In this document: positions 36,142-44,334 of the stretch, piece after piece
Numbering within the stretch: the first letter of the stretch is position 1
How the letters are laid out: each line of letters begins with the position of its first letter
Origin: Planctomycetota bacterium
GTDB taxonomy: Bacteria > Planctomycetota > Phycisphaerae > UBA1845 > PWPN01
Assembly: GCA_022711465.1 (NCBI GenBank)
Contig: JAKLEZ010000005.1
Coordinates: forward strand, 293,393-357,392
Reading direction: 5' to 3'
DNA length: 64,000 nt
Made by a program: the position numbers and the translations under genes
The notes under the pieces: generated by a model
Database searches by the model: none
What the model was told of the DNA's origin: nothing
Seen by the model: only the letters and a program-made list of their open reading frames with translations

Positions 36142-36207
36142 GGGAGGGCACACCGGCGGCACGAAGCCCTGCTGTTGAGAAGTGATTGCCGGGTCCTGGC
36201 GGTGCCG

Positions 36208-36227
36208 GTCCCGGAAAGGCCCGGGAC
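36208..36227. terminator. Hairpin between convergent genes
   Basis: GTCCCGG (36208-36214) and CCGGGAC (36221-36227) make a perfect 7-bp stem with a six-base loop. It lies between the stops of the GH2-like gene (36141) and the SnoaL-like gene (36268) and could serve both strands. No U-tract is present. Confidence 0.45.
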
Positions 36228-36267
36228 GAATGTCAGCGCAGGTGGGCGTCCATCGCCCCTTGCAGCG

Positions 36268-36762
36268 TCATTCGTCAGCTGGCACTGCCGGAAAGGACAC
36301 GTGCGTCTGGTGAATCCGCCACTCGTCGCCCCGGCGGACCATGACGGCGGTGAACCGACCGCGGAATCCGACATCCTCGCCGCCGACCTTCACCGATCCG
36401 GCGCAGACCGCGCGGCACCAGGCCACCGAGCCTTCCCCGAAGATCTCCAGATCCTCGGCGTTGGCCTCGACATAGCAGTACTGCTCGAACGCTTCCTCAT
36501 GCCACTTGGCGATCGCCCGGGGACCGGTGTAGTACTCATGGGCCTCCGATCCGATGGCGGTGATATCATCATCTTCCGCGTAGGCGGACATCACCATCTC
36601 CCAGTCGCCCCGCCTGAAGCCGTCCAGGTAGCGGCAAAGCGTCGCCTTGACGCCTTCGACGATATCTGGGGCGGGGCCGGACGGACGTGGACGCTGCGGG
36701 TCATGGTCATGACCGCATTCGCAGTTCACACATGTTCCGCTATGTGCTTCGCTGATCGTCAT
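36268..36762 (-). CDS. SnoaL-like (NTF2-fold) domain protein
   Basis: This encodes 164 residues from the ATG at 36762, which follows AAGGG. The N-terminal about 30 residues contain a Cys/His cluster (CVNCECGHDHD) that could bind a metal. The rest is an NTF2-like cone fold of the SnoaL_3 type: VKATLCRYLDGFRRGDWEMVMSAYAEDDDITAIGSEAHEYYTG, and a closing FTAVMVRRGDEWRIHQTHVSFP. The family includes ketosteroid isomerase-like enzymes and proteins of unknown activity; the catalytic residues are not diagnostic here. The frame stays open to 36984, and the segment MFKQDDPEEIVVDLAAALGSS before the chosen start looks protein-like, so the true start may be further upstream. Confidence 0.75.
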   Translation of the reverse strand: MTISEAHSGTCVNCECGHDHDPQRPRPSGPAPDIVEGVKATLCRYLDGFRRGDWEMVMSAYAEDDDITAIGSEAHEYYTGPRAIAKWHEEAFEQYCYVEANAEDLEIFGEGSVAWCRAVCAGSVKVGGEDVGFRGRFTAVMVRRGDEWRIHQTHVSFPAVPADE

Positions 36763-37287
36763 CGTGTTCCCTTCGCATTCCTCAGCCGGCGAACTGCCCA
36801 AGGCGGCCGCGAGATCGACCACGATCTCCTCCGGGTCATCCTGTTTGAACATCGATGCCGCCCGCCGGGATCCGGCCCTTTCAGCCATGGGGGGGCATTC
36901 TCTGTCCATGCCAAGCATACGATACGTGTTCTCGTGTTGCGTGCCGCAACGAAGGGGAATCGAGAGTCGTTGGTGGAGAACCACGCCCGATAAGTGCCGG
37001 CTCCGGATCGCTCCCCGGCGGGAGAGTGGAACGTGAGGCGTGAGAGCCTTCCTGAACTGCAGAATCGGGGAATGGCCGTGCCCGGATCACCATCAACGCC
37101 GGAGGCTCATGCCGCTTGGCCATGGGCTTCTGGGACGGTCAGATCACGGCTTGATCGGCTCACCTGCCGGTCAGAGCGAGTGGGTCGACGGCGGCACTCC
37201 AAGCGACAGCGGTCCGCTGACCCTTTCTGGCCGTCTTTCCTTGTCGGTTTGTCGCTTCGCGGCGTTGTCCCGCGGAATACCGGAGGG
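36763..37287. other. Intergenic region, no gene seen
   Basis: These 525 bases separate the SnoaL-like start from the DUF1080 stop. They hold one small palindrome, GTTGCG-TGC-CGCAAC (36936-36950), in the likely SnoaL promoter region. Short open frames here have Arg/Pro/Ser-rich translations without family features, so I call none of them genes. Confidence 0.4.
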
Positions 37288-38463
37288 TCACCTGCTTTCC
37301 TCGGCCTTGGCGGGCTTCTTTTCCGCCGGCGGAGGCAACTCTGCCACTCGAATGTTGCGGAAGCTCAGGTTGGTTGTGGGATCGTGACCTTGCAGGCTGA
37401 TGCAGCCCTTGCCGAGCCGGCTGCCGTTGCGGGCACTCTCGGCGGGCGGCTTGGTATCGACGAAGTCGGCGGTCTGGTATCCGTTGACCCAGGTGGCCGA
37501 GCGAGGTCCAGCGACGATGAGTGTCATCGTGAACCACTCGTGGTCGTTGGACACGACTTTCCGGGAAGGCTGACGGTTGTAGATCCCGCCGGTTCCGTAA
37601 TCGACGGGCTTGGTCCGGTCCTCGTTTTTTTCGTCACGAGCCTTGCCCTTCACGTAGCCCTTCCACTCGTTGCGAATCTGGGCCTCGTAGCCTTGCCAGA
37701 ACTGACCCGGCAGTGCGCGATAGAAGACGCCGCTGTTGAGGTGCTCTCCGTACGAGATGATATCAAGCTGAAAAACGAAATCGGCCCACTGGCCCTCGGT
37801 CTGGATCTCGCCCCCACCGTCCTTGATGTTGAGCTCGCCCTTGTCGGTCACCGAGAACTTCGACGGGTTTCCCGGTACGGGCTTCCAGCCAGTCAGGTCC
37901 TTCCCGTTGAACAGCGACTTGGTGCCGAGTGGCTTGAGGAAGACGTTGCGCAGGGCCAGGATTTCGCCGTCCGCGCTCCTGAAGCCGACCGGTGTGCGGC
38001 TGGTTCCTGTTCCAGTTGTGGTCTTGGCGGATGAAGCCTCTTGCCGCTTGGCCGAGACATTGACGTTGCCGTCGGTACCCACCGTGACCTTGTACTGGGT
38101 CCAGTCTTTTCCGCTCGGACCTGGGGTGGCGAGGTCAAACGGTTTGCCGTTCAGGATTACCGAGGCCCCCTTGGCGCCATTTCCCTGGAACTGGAGCTCG
38201 AAGCCGCCGAACTCGGTCGTTGTCGTTGCCGAGGCCGCCTTCTCACCGCCGACCAGGAGGGTGCCGTCCTTGATCTTCGCGTCGCCTTCCGTCTTCCAGC
38301 CGAACGTTGTCTCGCCGTCAAAAAGCATGATCCAGCCTTCCTCGATCTGGGTCCTGCTCAGCGCGTTCGGCTTGCTCGGAGCAGCGTCATCGGCACCCGT
38401 CGCCGGGGCCGCCAGGATGGCCACCACTACCGCCACCGCCATCAGCGTTCGGACACATCGCAT
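37288..38463 (-). CDS. Secreted double DUF1080 (3-keto-disaccharide hydrolase-type) protein
   Basis: This encodes 391 residues from the ATG at 38463 (AAGGG upstream), although the frame is open to 38754. The signal peptide runs to about APATGA. Two DUF1080-type modules are visible. The first (about 45-190) opens with IMLFDGETTFGWK but is short and lacks the usual aromatic core. The second (about 195-375) is complete: TKSLFNGKDLTGWKPV, ADFVFQLDIISYGEHLNSGVFYRALPGQ, GYEAQIRNEW, HEWFTMTLIVAGPRSATWVNGYQTADF and the final NLSFRNIRVAEL. It ends in a Lys/Pro-rich tail. The role is probably periplasmic sugar-derivative cleavage or binding. It is divergent to the SPFH gene, separated by an inverted repeat. 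Confidence 0.87.
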   Translation of the reverse strand: MRCVRTLMAVAVVVAILAAPATGADDAAPSKPNALSRTQIEEGWIMLFDGETTFGWKTEGDAKIKDGTLLVGGEKAASATTTTEFGGFELQFQGNGAKGASVILNGKPFDLATPGPSGKDWTQYKVTVGTDGNVNVSAKRQEASSAKTTTGTGTSRTPVGFRSADGEILALRNVFLKPLGTKSLFNGKDLTGWKPVPGNPSKFSVTDKGELNIKDGGGEIQTEGQWADFVFQLDIISYGEHLNSGVFYRALPGQFWQGYEAQIRNEWKGYVKGKARDEKNEDRTKPVDYGTGGIYNRQPSRKVVSNDHEWFTMTLIVAGPRSATWVNGYQTADFVDTKPPAESARNGSRLGKGCISLQGHDPTTNLSFRNIRVAELPPPAEKKPAKAEESR

Positions 38464-38629
38464 GGTAGTACCCTTCCGTCGTTTGACCTGTCGTTTCGTT
38501 GCCCGCCGCGGCACTCCGCAGCCCCCGCGGGTCCTCTCATGGTACCCTCGCCGCCAGGTCGACGAAAGCTCCCGGTCCTTTCCCTGATATAAAAAGGTCG
38601 GGATTGCGTCTACGCGTGGAATGGCAGTA

Positions 38630-38652
38630 CGGGTATAGTGTCTGTATACCCG
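38630..38652. promoter_or_regulatory. Operator-like inverted repeat upstream of the SPFH gene
   Basis: CGGGTATA (38630-38637) and TATACCCG (38645-38652) are perfect inverted repeats with a seven-base spacer, centred 40 bases before the ATG at 38681. The left arm contains a TATAGT -10-like box (38634-38639), so a bound protein would block the promoter. It could also form an RNA hairpin just ahead of the ribosome-binding site. Confidence 0.5.
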
Positions 38653-38680
38653 GGGGTGGATACTTGAGAGGAGGACTGTC

Positions 38681-39793
38681 ATGGGCCTGTGGGACAAACT
38701 CAAGGGCGAACTCGTCGACATTGTGGAATGGCTGGACAGCAGCCACGACACCATGGTCTACCGGTTCCAGCGTTACCAGAATGAGATCAAGTACGGTGCC
38801 CAGCTGATTGTGCGTGAGTCACAAGTGGCCGTCTTCGTCAACGAGGGTCAGCTCGCGGACGTCTTCCTTCCCGGCACCTACACGCTGGAGACGCAGAACC
38901 TGCCCATCCTGAGCACGCTGCGGGGCTGGAAGTTCGGCTTCAACAGCCCCTTCAAGGCCGAGGTTTACTTCGTCTCCACCCGGACGTTCACCGACCGGAA
39001 GTGGGGCACGAAGAACCCGGTCATGCTGCGCGATCCTGAGTTCGGGCCGGTGCGGTTACGGGCCTTCGGCACTTTCGCCGTTCGGCTCAAGGACGCCGGG
39101 GCCTTCATTCGTCAGATCGTCGGCACCAACAGCCGCTTCACGGTCGACGCGATCGGCGACCAGTTGCGCGATTTACTTATCTCCCGTTTTGCCGATGTGC
39201 TTGGGGAGAGCAAGCTGCCGGTGCTGGACATGGCCAGCAACTACGACGAGATGGGCAAGTTCATCACTGGGCGGATCCAACCCGATTTCGAGCGTTTCGG
39301 GCTCGATATTGTCATGGTGCTGGTTGAGAACGTCTCCCTGCCGCCGGAGGTGGAGCAGGCCCTGGACAAGCGTACCAGCATGGGCGTGATCGGCAACATG
39401 CAGACCTACGCCCAGTTCCAGGCGGCCAATGCCATCACCGATGCGGCCAAGACGCCTGGCGGCCTGGCGGGCGCGGGTGTTGGTATGGGGGTGGGGCTGG
39501 CCATGGGTGGCCAGATGGCTCAGACGCTGGGCGCGGGTCCTCAGGCTGCCGGACCGGCGGTTCCGCCCCCGCTGCCGGGGGTGGTGTCGTTCTATCTCGG
39601 GCTGGACGGCAAGCAAGCCGGCCCCTTTGATCAGGCGGGTCTTCAGGCTCAGGTTGCCGCCGGGCGACTGACCGCCGAGACGCTGGCCTGGAAGGCGGGC
39701 ATGGCTCAGTGGGCCCCCGCCGCCCAGATTTCCGAATTGGCCGCCATGCTCACCACCGCGCCCCCGCCGCTGCCCGGGAATACCGGGAAGTGA
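38681..39793 (+). CDS. SPFH/Band 7 protein with C-terminal GYF_2 domain (YdjI-like)
   Basis: A soluble protein of 370 residues with GAGGAGG seven bases before its ATG. Residues of about 25-255 are an SPFH/Band 7 domain of the virion-core-like (YdjI) type: ESQVAVFVNEGQLADVFLPGTYTLETQNLP, then WGTKNPVMLRDPEFGPVRLRAFGTFAVRLKD and a helical coil. A Gly/Ala-rich stretch follows (about 265-300). Residues of about 305-355 form a GYF_2 domain: FYLGLDGKQAGPFDQAGLQAQVAAGRL...WKAGMAQWAPA. There is no transmembrane helix, so membrane association would be peripheral. The gene is followed at 39996 by a zinc-ribbon membrane protein, the same pairing as YdjI and YdjG of Bacillus subtilis, which bring PspA to the membrane; no PspA gene is in this window. 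Confidence 0.9.
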   Translation: MGLWDKLKGELVDIVEWLDSSHDTMVYRFQRYQNEIKYGAQLIVRESQVAVFVNEGQLADVFLPGTYTLETQNLPILSTLRGWKFGFNSPFKAEVYFVSTRTFTDRKWGTKNPVMLRDPEFGPVRLRAFGTFAVRLKDAGAFIRQIVGTNSRFTVDAIGDQLRDLLISRFADVLGESKLPVLDMASNYDEMGKFITGRIQPDFERFGLDIVMVLVENVSLPPEVEQALDKRTSMGVIGNMQTYAQFQAANAITDAAKTPGGLAGAGVGMGVGLAMGGQMAQTLGAGPQAAGPAVPPPLPGVVSFYLGLDGKQAGPFDQAGLQAQVAAGRLTAETLAWKAGMAQWAPAAQISELAAMLTTAPPPLPGNTGK

Positions 39794-39995
39794 GCAATTA
39801 GAAGTTTAAAACTGGGGGAGGATCTACCTGGGCTCCCCGGTATGCGAGTATCTCGACGTTGCGGCGCGTACGCCTCGTTCGAGACTTCCGCCCTGGGTAG
39901 CCTCCCTGGTTCGATGTTTTGGCGCCTTGATCCTTCGGAGTTTCGCCTTCCGCGTATCGGCGTCAGGCGTTTCCGGCGGAGGAGCCCAACCAGCG

Positions 39996-41138
39996 ATGGA
40001 TCCCACCACCAGTGAGCCCACCATCCAGCGTGAGTTCCCCTGTGTCCAGTGCGGCGCCCATCTGGTTTTCGCCCCCGGCACCGCGGAACTGGCCTGTCCC
40101 CATTGCGGCACGCGGAATCGGATCGCGGAGGGCACCGCGGCCGTCGAGGAGTGTGACTATGCCGCCGCTCTGGCGGAGCTGGCCGCGGGCGAGCCCCTGC
40201 AGGAAACGCTGGCCGTGAAGTGCTCGCGATGCGGGGCAGAGAGCACACTTCCGCCCAACGTGACCGCGGACAAGTGTCCCTTCTGCGGATCTGCCATTGT
40301 GGCCGAGGCCGCCTCGCGCAAGCTGATCCGCCCGCGGAGTATGCTGCCCTTTCACATCACTCGCGAGCAGGCCCAGGACGCCTTCCGCCAGTGGATCGCT
40401 TCGCTGTGGTTTGCGCCCTCCGCCCTGCGCCGGGTGGCCGACGCCGAGAGCATATCTGGCATCTACATGCCCGCCTGGACCTACAACAGCGACACCACCA
40501 GCCGCTACACCGGCCAGCGCGGCGACGACTACTGGGAGACCGAGACCTACTGGGACACCGAGTTCTACACGGAGAACCTGAACGGCCAGAGTGTCACCCG
40601 CGCGCGGCAGGTGCAGAAAACGCGCCAAGTGCGCAAGACCCGCTGGACCTCGGTCCGCGGCCAGGTCGGCCGGTCTTTCGTCGACCTTCTCGTCCGGGCC
40701 AGCAACTCCCTCCCGGAGCAGTACTTTAACGCCCTGCAACCCTGGGACCTGAACAACCTCGTCCCCTACAAGGACGAGTACCTGGCCGGCTTTGTCACCG
40801 AGAGCTACCAGGTGGACCTACCCACCGGCTTCGAGCAGGCCAAGGAGGACATGCAGGAGCCGATCCGCCAGACGATTCGGGCCGACATCGGCGGCGACCA
40901 CCAACGGATCAGCAGCGTCTCGACCCGCTACTTCAACATCACCTTCAAGCATCTCCTGCTACCGCTATGGCTGAGCGCCTACGCCTACGCCGACAGGAGC
41001 CACCGTTTCATGGTCAACGCCCGCACCGGCGAGGTCCAGGGCGAGCGGCCGTACAGCTACTGGAAGATCGCCTTCACCGTGCTGGTGGCCATCGCCGCAG
41101 TAGCCACGACGGCGATTCTGATGAACCTGCCGAGGTAG
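39996..41138 (+). CDS. Double zinc-ribbon protein with C-terminal membrane anchor (YdjG-like)
   Basis: This encodes 380 residues. GGAGGAG lies about eleven bases before the ATG at 39996. Two TFIIB-type zinc ribbons occupy the N-terminus: CVQCGAH...CPHCGTRN and CSRCGAES...CPFCGSA. A long soluble middle part follows (GIYMPAWTYNSDTTSRYTGQRGDDYWETETY, LNNLVPYKDEYLAGF) that belongs to the same family. The last about 20 residues are a single hydrophobic helix (AFTVLVAIAAVATTAILMN), so the bulk is cytoplasmic and tethered at the membrane. The upstream gene encodes the SPFH-GYF protein and is very likely in the same transcript (202-base gap with no evident terminator). A role in membrane stress or organisation is inferred from the YdjG comparison. 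Confidence 0.83.
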   Translation: MDPTTSEPTIQREFPCVQCGAHLVFAPGTAELACPHCGTRNRIAEGTAAVEECDYAAALAELAAGEPLQETLAVKCSRCGAESTLPPNVTADKCPFCGSAIVAEAASRKLIRPRSMLPFHITREQAQDAFRQWIASLWFAPSALRRVADAESISGIYMPAWTYNSDTTSRYTGQRGDDYWETETYWDTEFYTENLNGQSVTRARQVQKTRQVRKTRWTSVRGQVGRSFVDLLVRASNSLPEQYFNALQPWDLNNLVPYKDEYLAGFVTESYQVDLPTGFEQAKEDMQEPIRQTIRADIGGDHQRISSVSTRYFNITFKHLLLPLWLSAYAYADRSHRFMVNARTGEVQGERPYSYWKIAFTVLVAIAAVATTAILMNLPR

Positions 41139-41491
41139 ACGCGGGCGATCCGCAAGGCGGTCGCGCGATCGCTGCAACTTGGCCGTGTTCGGGTTGACCT
41201 GATGCCGCAAGCGGGCATGGTGAACACAGAATACCCTGGAGCAAAGCATCGTCTTATCCACTGCCATGCGAAGACCAGGCCTGATGCTGTTCGGCAACTG
41301 GCCGGCTGATATCCGACCTCCGCCGGGCGGGTCCCGGTTGGTCTCGTCCAGGGGGTTCCGATCGCGCCGCCGGTCATCCTGCGGATGGTGAGATTCCACA
41401 AGAACCGATCTCGCCGGCTTCTGAATCGACCCTGAGGGCCCGCGTATCCGTGATGGGGACCCAGAAGAGATCTCGGATCGTCAGGGAACCA
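41139..41491. other. Intergenic region between convergent genes
   Basis: These 353 bases lie between the zinc-ribbon gene and fpg, which converge. An imperfect hairpin, GCGATCCGC / GCGGTCGC, sits right after the zinc-ribbon stop (about 41146-41166) and may terminate it. No gene is seen in the rest. Confidence 0.4.
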
Positions 41492-42325
41492 TCACCGCCC
41501 GGAGGGTTGGCATTTCGGGCAGATGAACGTACTCCGGCCGGCGGCGGTCAGATGCTCGATCGGTGTACGGCATTTGGGGCAGGGTCGGCCAGCCCGCTGG
41601 TAGACGCGGTGGCGGACCTGGAAGTGGCCGGGCTCGTTGTCGGCGGTACGGTAGTCGCTGATGCTCGAACCGCCGGCCTCGACCGCCTGCTCCAGAACCC
41701 GCCGCACGCACCGCCACAACCGGCGTACTCCGGCGGTGTCCAACCGGTCGGCTCGGGTCAGCGGATGGACCCCGGCTCGATGCAGCGACTCGTCGGCGTA
41801 GATGTTGCCGATCCCGCCGATTGGCCGCTGATCGAGCATCAGGGCCTTGATCTGCCGGCGTCGCGCGATGGCATCGCGGAATTCCTTGAACGAGATGGTC
41901 AGGGCGTCAACGCCCACTGGCGGTAATCGCCGTCCGATCCAGTTTGCCGCTGTCGGCGGCGTGACCAGCAGCCAGAGCCCGCCGAAGCGGCGCGGATCGA
42001 TGAACCGCATTTCCACCCGCCGCCGATCGAAGCCGATCCGAAGATGGGTGTGCGTCTCGACGGGCGTATCGCGATCGACGGCGATCAGCCGGCCGGTCAT
42101 GCCCAGATGGACGACCAGGGTCCTGCCGCCACCCAGTTCAATATGGATCTGCTTGCCCCGACGTCCGACCCGCTCGATCCGTCGGCCGCGCAGGAATGCA
42201 CACACCGGCACGCCCTCGCCATGAACGATGTCGCCGCGGCCCAATACAACCGATGCGATCCGGCAGCCGGTCACGTGCCGGGCCACGCCGCGGGCGACGG
42301 TCTCTACTTCGGGCAGTTCGGGCAT
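41492..42325 (-). CDS. mutM: Formamidopyrimidine-DNA glycosylase
   Basis: A base-excision repair enzyme of 277 residues that removes 8-oxoguanine and formamidopyrimidines and nicks the abasic site. The N-terminus MPELPEVETV is diagnostic: after Met removal, Pro is the Schiff-base nucleophile and the next Glu assists. A conserved Lys follows in RRGKQIHIEL. The helix-two-turn-helix region is seen at QRPIGGIGNIYADESLHRAGVHP. The C-terminal zinc finger is intact (CPKCRTPIEHL...TFICPKC, four cysteines). The length is standard. It lies on the same strand as the prepilin-type gene 142 bases upstream, with no functional relation; otherwise it stands alone. Confidence 0.97.
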   Translation of the reverse strand: MPELPEVETVARGVARHVTGCRIASVVLGRGDIVHGEGVPVCAFLRGRRIERVGRRGKQIHIELGGGRTLVVHLGMTGRLIAVDRDTPVETHTHLRIGFDRRRVEMRFIDPRRFGGLWLLVTPPTAANWIGRRLPPVGVDALTISFKEFRDAIARRRQIKALMLDQRPIGGIGNIYADESLHRAGVHPLTRADRLDTAGVRRLWRCVRRVLEQAVEAGGSSISDYRTADNEPGHFQVRHRVYQRAGRPCPKCRTPIEHLTAAGRSTFICPKCQPSGR

Positions 42326-42467
42326 GGGAAGCAGTCAGCGTTCGGCTTCTGGCGGCGAGCGAGAAAAGAGGTCGAACCTCTTCTTACGATTCCTGCCCGT
42401 CGCTCGAGATTGTAGCATTCGCTTTGGCTTTGACGAGCGGACGCGGGAAGGGCGGTGAGAGTCGCTC

Positions 42468-43367
42468 TCACGGCCAGCCGATCCGCGTGCCTTCGACCCA
42501 TTCGACGTGGCCGTCGGCGAAGATGGCACTCGTGCCGCCGCCCTTGCCGCCGGCCCGGTGGCTGTTGACGTTCACTCGCCCGACGTGGGTGGAATCGCCC
42601 TGAAAGACGATGTGCTCTCCCTGGGCGCAGAACACGGCGGTCAGTTCGCCCAGCGAGCCGCTCTTGGCTTCGCGGGCGTAGCGGCCGTCCCAGACCCGAT
42701 GCTGCAGGTTCCGCTTCTCGTCGGTGTTCACGCCCTGGCCGTTCGGTCCGATCATGTTCCAGACCACGTTCGAGTACTTGACCACGCCCGCTTTGCTGGT
42801 GCCGGGCGACGGCCAGGGATTGCCCGGTGTCGTGCCCTTGATGATCGGCCGCCACAGCCAGGTCTGGTAGTGCTCGTGCTTGCCTTCCCAGGCATAGTAC
42901 CGGAATTGCGTGTCCGTGCTGACGTAGACTTCGCCCTCGCCCCGGCCGCGAGCGAACGGGCAGACGAAGAACTCCGGAATCATGGTGTTTTCGTACTCGC
43001 CGAGCCAGCCGGTTTCGGGGTACCACACCATCTGCGGATCGAACTTGCCGCCCTTGGTGTACTTGAGCCACTTGCCGCTTGCCAGGTACTGGCGTAATGC
43101 CACTGAAAGCCAGCATGCCCGTGCCGGGGCGTCATGGGCTCCGTGGCCGTAGGCGAAGTAGTTGTACATGATCGGCACGCAGCCGCGGTACTCGGCCTGG
43201 TATTGAGCGGTCATGTTCGCGATCTGCTTGGAGTTGGCCTTGCAGGTCGTGAGCTTAGCCAACTCGCGAGCCCGGTTTAGGGAAGGAATAAGAACTGCGA
43301 TGAGCAATGCGATGATTGCCACCACCACGAGCACTTCGATGAGCGTGAATCCCCGAGTGCGGTTCAT
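42468..43367 (-). CDS. Prepilin-type N-terminal cleavage/methylation domain protein
   Basis: This encodes 299 residues from the ATG at 43367, preceded by GAGGAGA. The longer frame to 43622 has no such site. It begins with a type IV prepilin/pseudopilin leader, MNRTRG, cut before [24 protein letters not shown], with the conserved Glu at +5. The globular part contains aromatic-rich segments and closes with [11 protein letters not shown], the H-type DGHV motif characteristic of the planctomycete DUF1559/H-X9-DG-like family. These proteins are greatly expanded in planctomycetes, are exported through type II/IV machinery and are of unknown function. A good -10 box lies upstream. The dockerin-like broken gene lies upstream on the same strand. 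Confidence 0.88.
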   Translation of the reverse strand: MNRTRGFTLIEVLVVVAIIALLIAVLIPSLNRARELAKLTTCKANSKQIANMTAQYQAEYRGCVPIMYNYFAYGHGAHDAPARACWLSVALRQYLASGKWLKYTKGGKFDPQMVWYPETGWLGEYENTMIPEFFVCPFARGRGEGEVYVSTDTQFRYYAWEGKHEHYQTWLWRPIIKGTTPGNPWPSPGTSKAGVVKYSNVVWNMIGPNGQGVNTDEKRNLQHRVWDGRYAREAKSGSLGELTAVFCAQGEHIVFQGDSTHVGRVNVNSHRAGGKGGGTSAIFADGHVEWVEGTRIGWP

Positions 43368-43458
43368 GGTCGTCTCCTCACGGATCGGCGAAGACGCCGC
43401 GCCCGGCACAGGCCGTTGCGTTCCCTGCCGAACGCGTGAGCACGCAGTGACATTCAGG

Positions 43459-43464
43459 ATTATA
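43459..43464 (-). promoter_or_regulatory. Candidate -10 box of the prepilin-type gene
   Basis: On the minus strand there is a perfect TATAAT (43464-43459), about 90 bases before the ATG at 43367. The matching -35 region (TGTTCA, 17 bases further) is weak. Confidence 0.4.
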
Positions 43465-43609
43465 TCGCTACAGGGCGGTGCTGAACACCACGGGTGTGGC
43501 AAGGAGATCATCATCAGGATTCCGGCGGGTCCGGATATGCGGATTGCCCGAATCGCTTGGGGGTGGTTCGCGATCATGGCCGCACCCGAAGGGCGGGCCG
43601 CCGTTGGGG

Positions 43610-44005
43610 TCAATCCCTGCATCCCGGCGTTGCCGGTTCACCCTCGCCGCTGTAGCACTGCTGGAAGATCCCGAAGTCGATCTGATCGATATCGCCGTCG
43701 CAGTCGAGGTCCTTGCCTTCGCAGCCGGCGGCGGCCGAGACCATGGGGCCCGAGAAGCAGGCTCGAACGCAAGCAGGTCGGCGCCGTCCACGTCCGTGTC
43801 GTTATCCCAATCAAGCGGCTTGACGCACTCGCACTCGTCCGGGATGCCATTACCGTTGCAGTCCAGGCACGTGCCGCGAGAGATATCGAGACTGTCTTCC
43901 ACGCTGTTTCCGTTGCAGTCGACGGCCTGGACGGTCTGAACGCAGGCTGCGAGGCAGACCATCGCCACAAGACACGCAGTAGTCCAGCATGTTTGAGGTG
44001 GTCAT
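43610..44005 (-). pseudogene. Frameshifted small secreted dockerin-like protein
   Basis: The parts of one short secreted protein lie in different frames. An ATG at 44005 has GGAGG upstream but shifts out of frame after about 14 codons. The next frame gives a signal-like stretch (MVCLAACVQTVQA) and thrombospondin-3/dockerin-type motifs (DCNGNSVEDSLDI, DCNGNGIPDECE, DWDNDTDVDGADLLAF). Near base 43776 it shifts by one base, and the third frame continues the fold as GCEGKDLDCDGDIDQIDFGIFQQCYSG to a stop at 43610. Both breaks can be explained by one missing base. The final DFGIFQQC motif is shared with the C10 protease tail. It is either a recently inactivated gene or affected by sequence errors. 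Confidence 0.6.
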
Positions 44006-44334
44006 TGCTTGCCCTCCAAGGCGTTGTCAGGAACGCTTCCCGAGGCGACTGCCGGTCGCCGCACGGGTACTATGAAGACGAGTGATCCGGCTGCTTCGAC
44101 AGGATCGCGTTCAACTGAACGCGAGAAGCCCCGACAATCCTAGTCTATCGCAATCACGGCCGTGGATAACTCCGCCAAACCGCCTCCGGCTCCGTCCCGT
44201 TCACTCCGTCCGCCAACTCGCCGCAAGCAACGCGGCGTGACAACGCAACCGGCCGGGCTTCAACGGCGGGGTGAGCTCTGATGCCGAGGAAGTGATTCAC
44301 TCCGGCTCTCGGGTACGCCGAGAGGACCTGGCGG
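44006..44334. other. Intergenic region with one perfect palindrome
   Basis: These 329 bases lie between the broken dockerin-like gene and the histidine kinase stop, both on the minus strand. Apart from the palindrome listed separately, there is no gene, RNA or clear promoter. Confidence 0.4.
44106..44123. promoter_or_regulatory. 18-bp perfect palindrome, operator-like
   Basis: CGCGTTCA, AC, TGAACGCG form a perfect palindrome of 18 bases, about 100 bases upstream of the broken dockerin-like gene start and 212 bases beyond the kinase stop. The GTTC-N4-GAAC core resembles a binding site for a dimeric repressor. The regulator is unknown. Confidence 0.4.
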
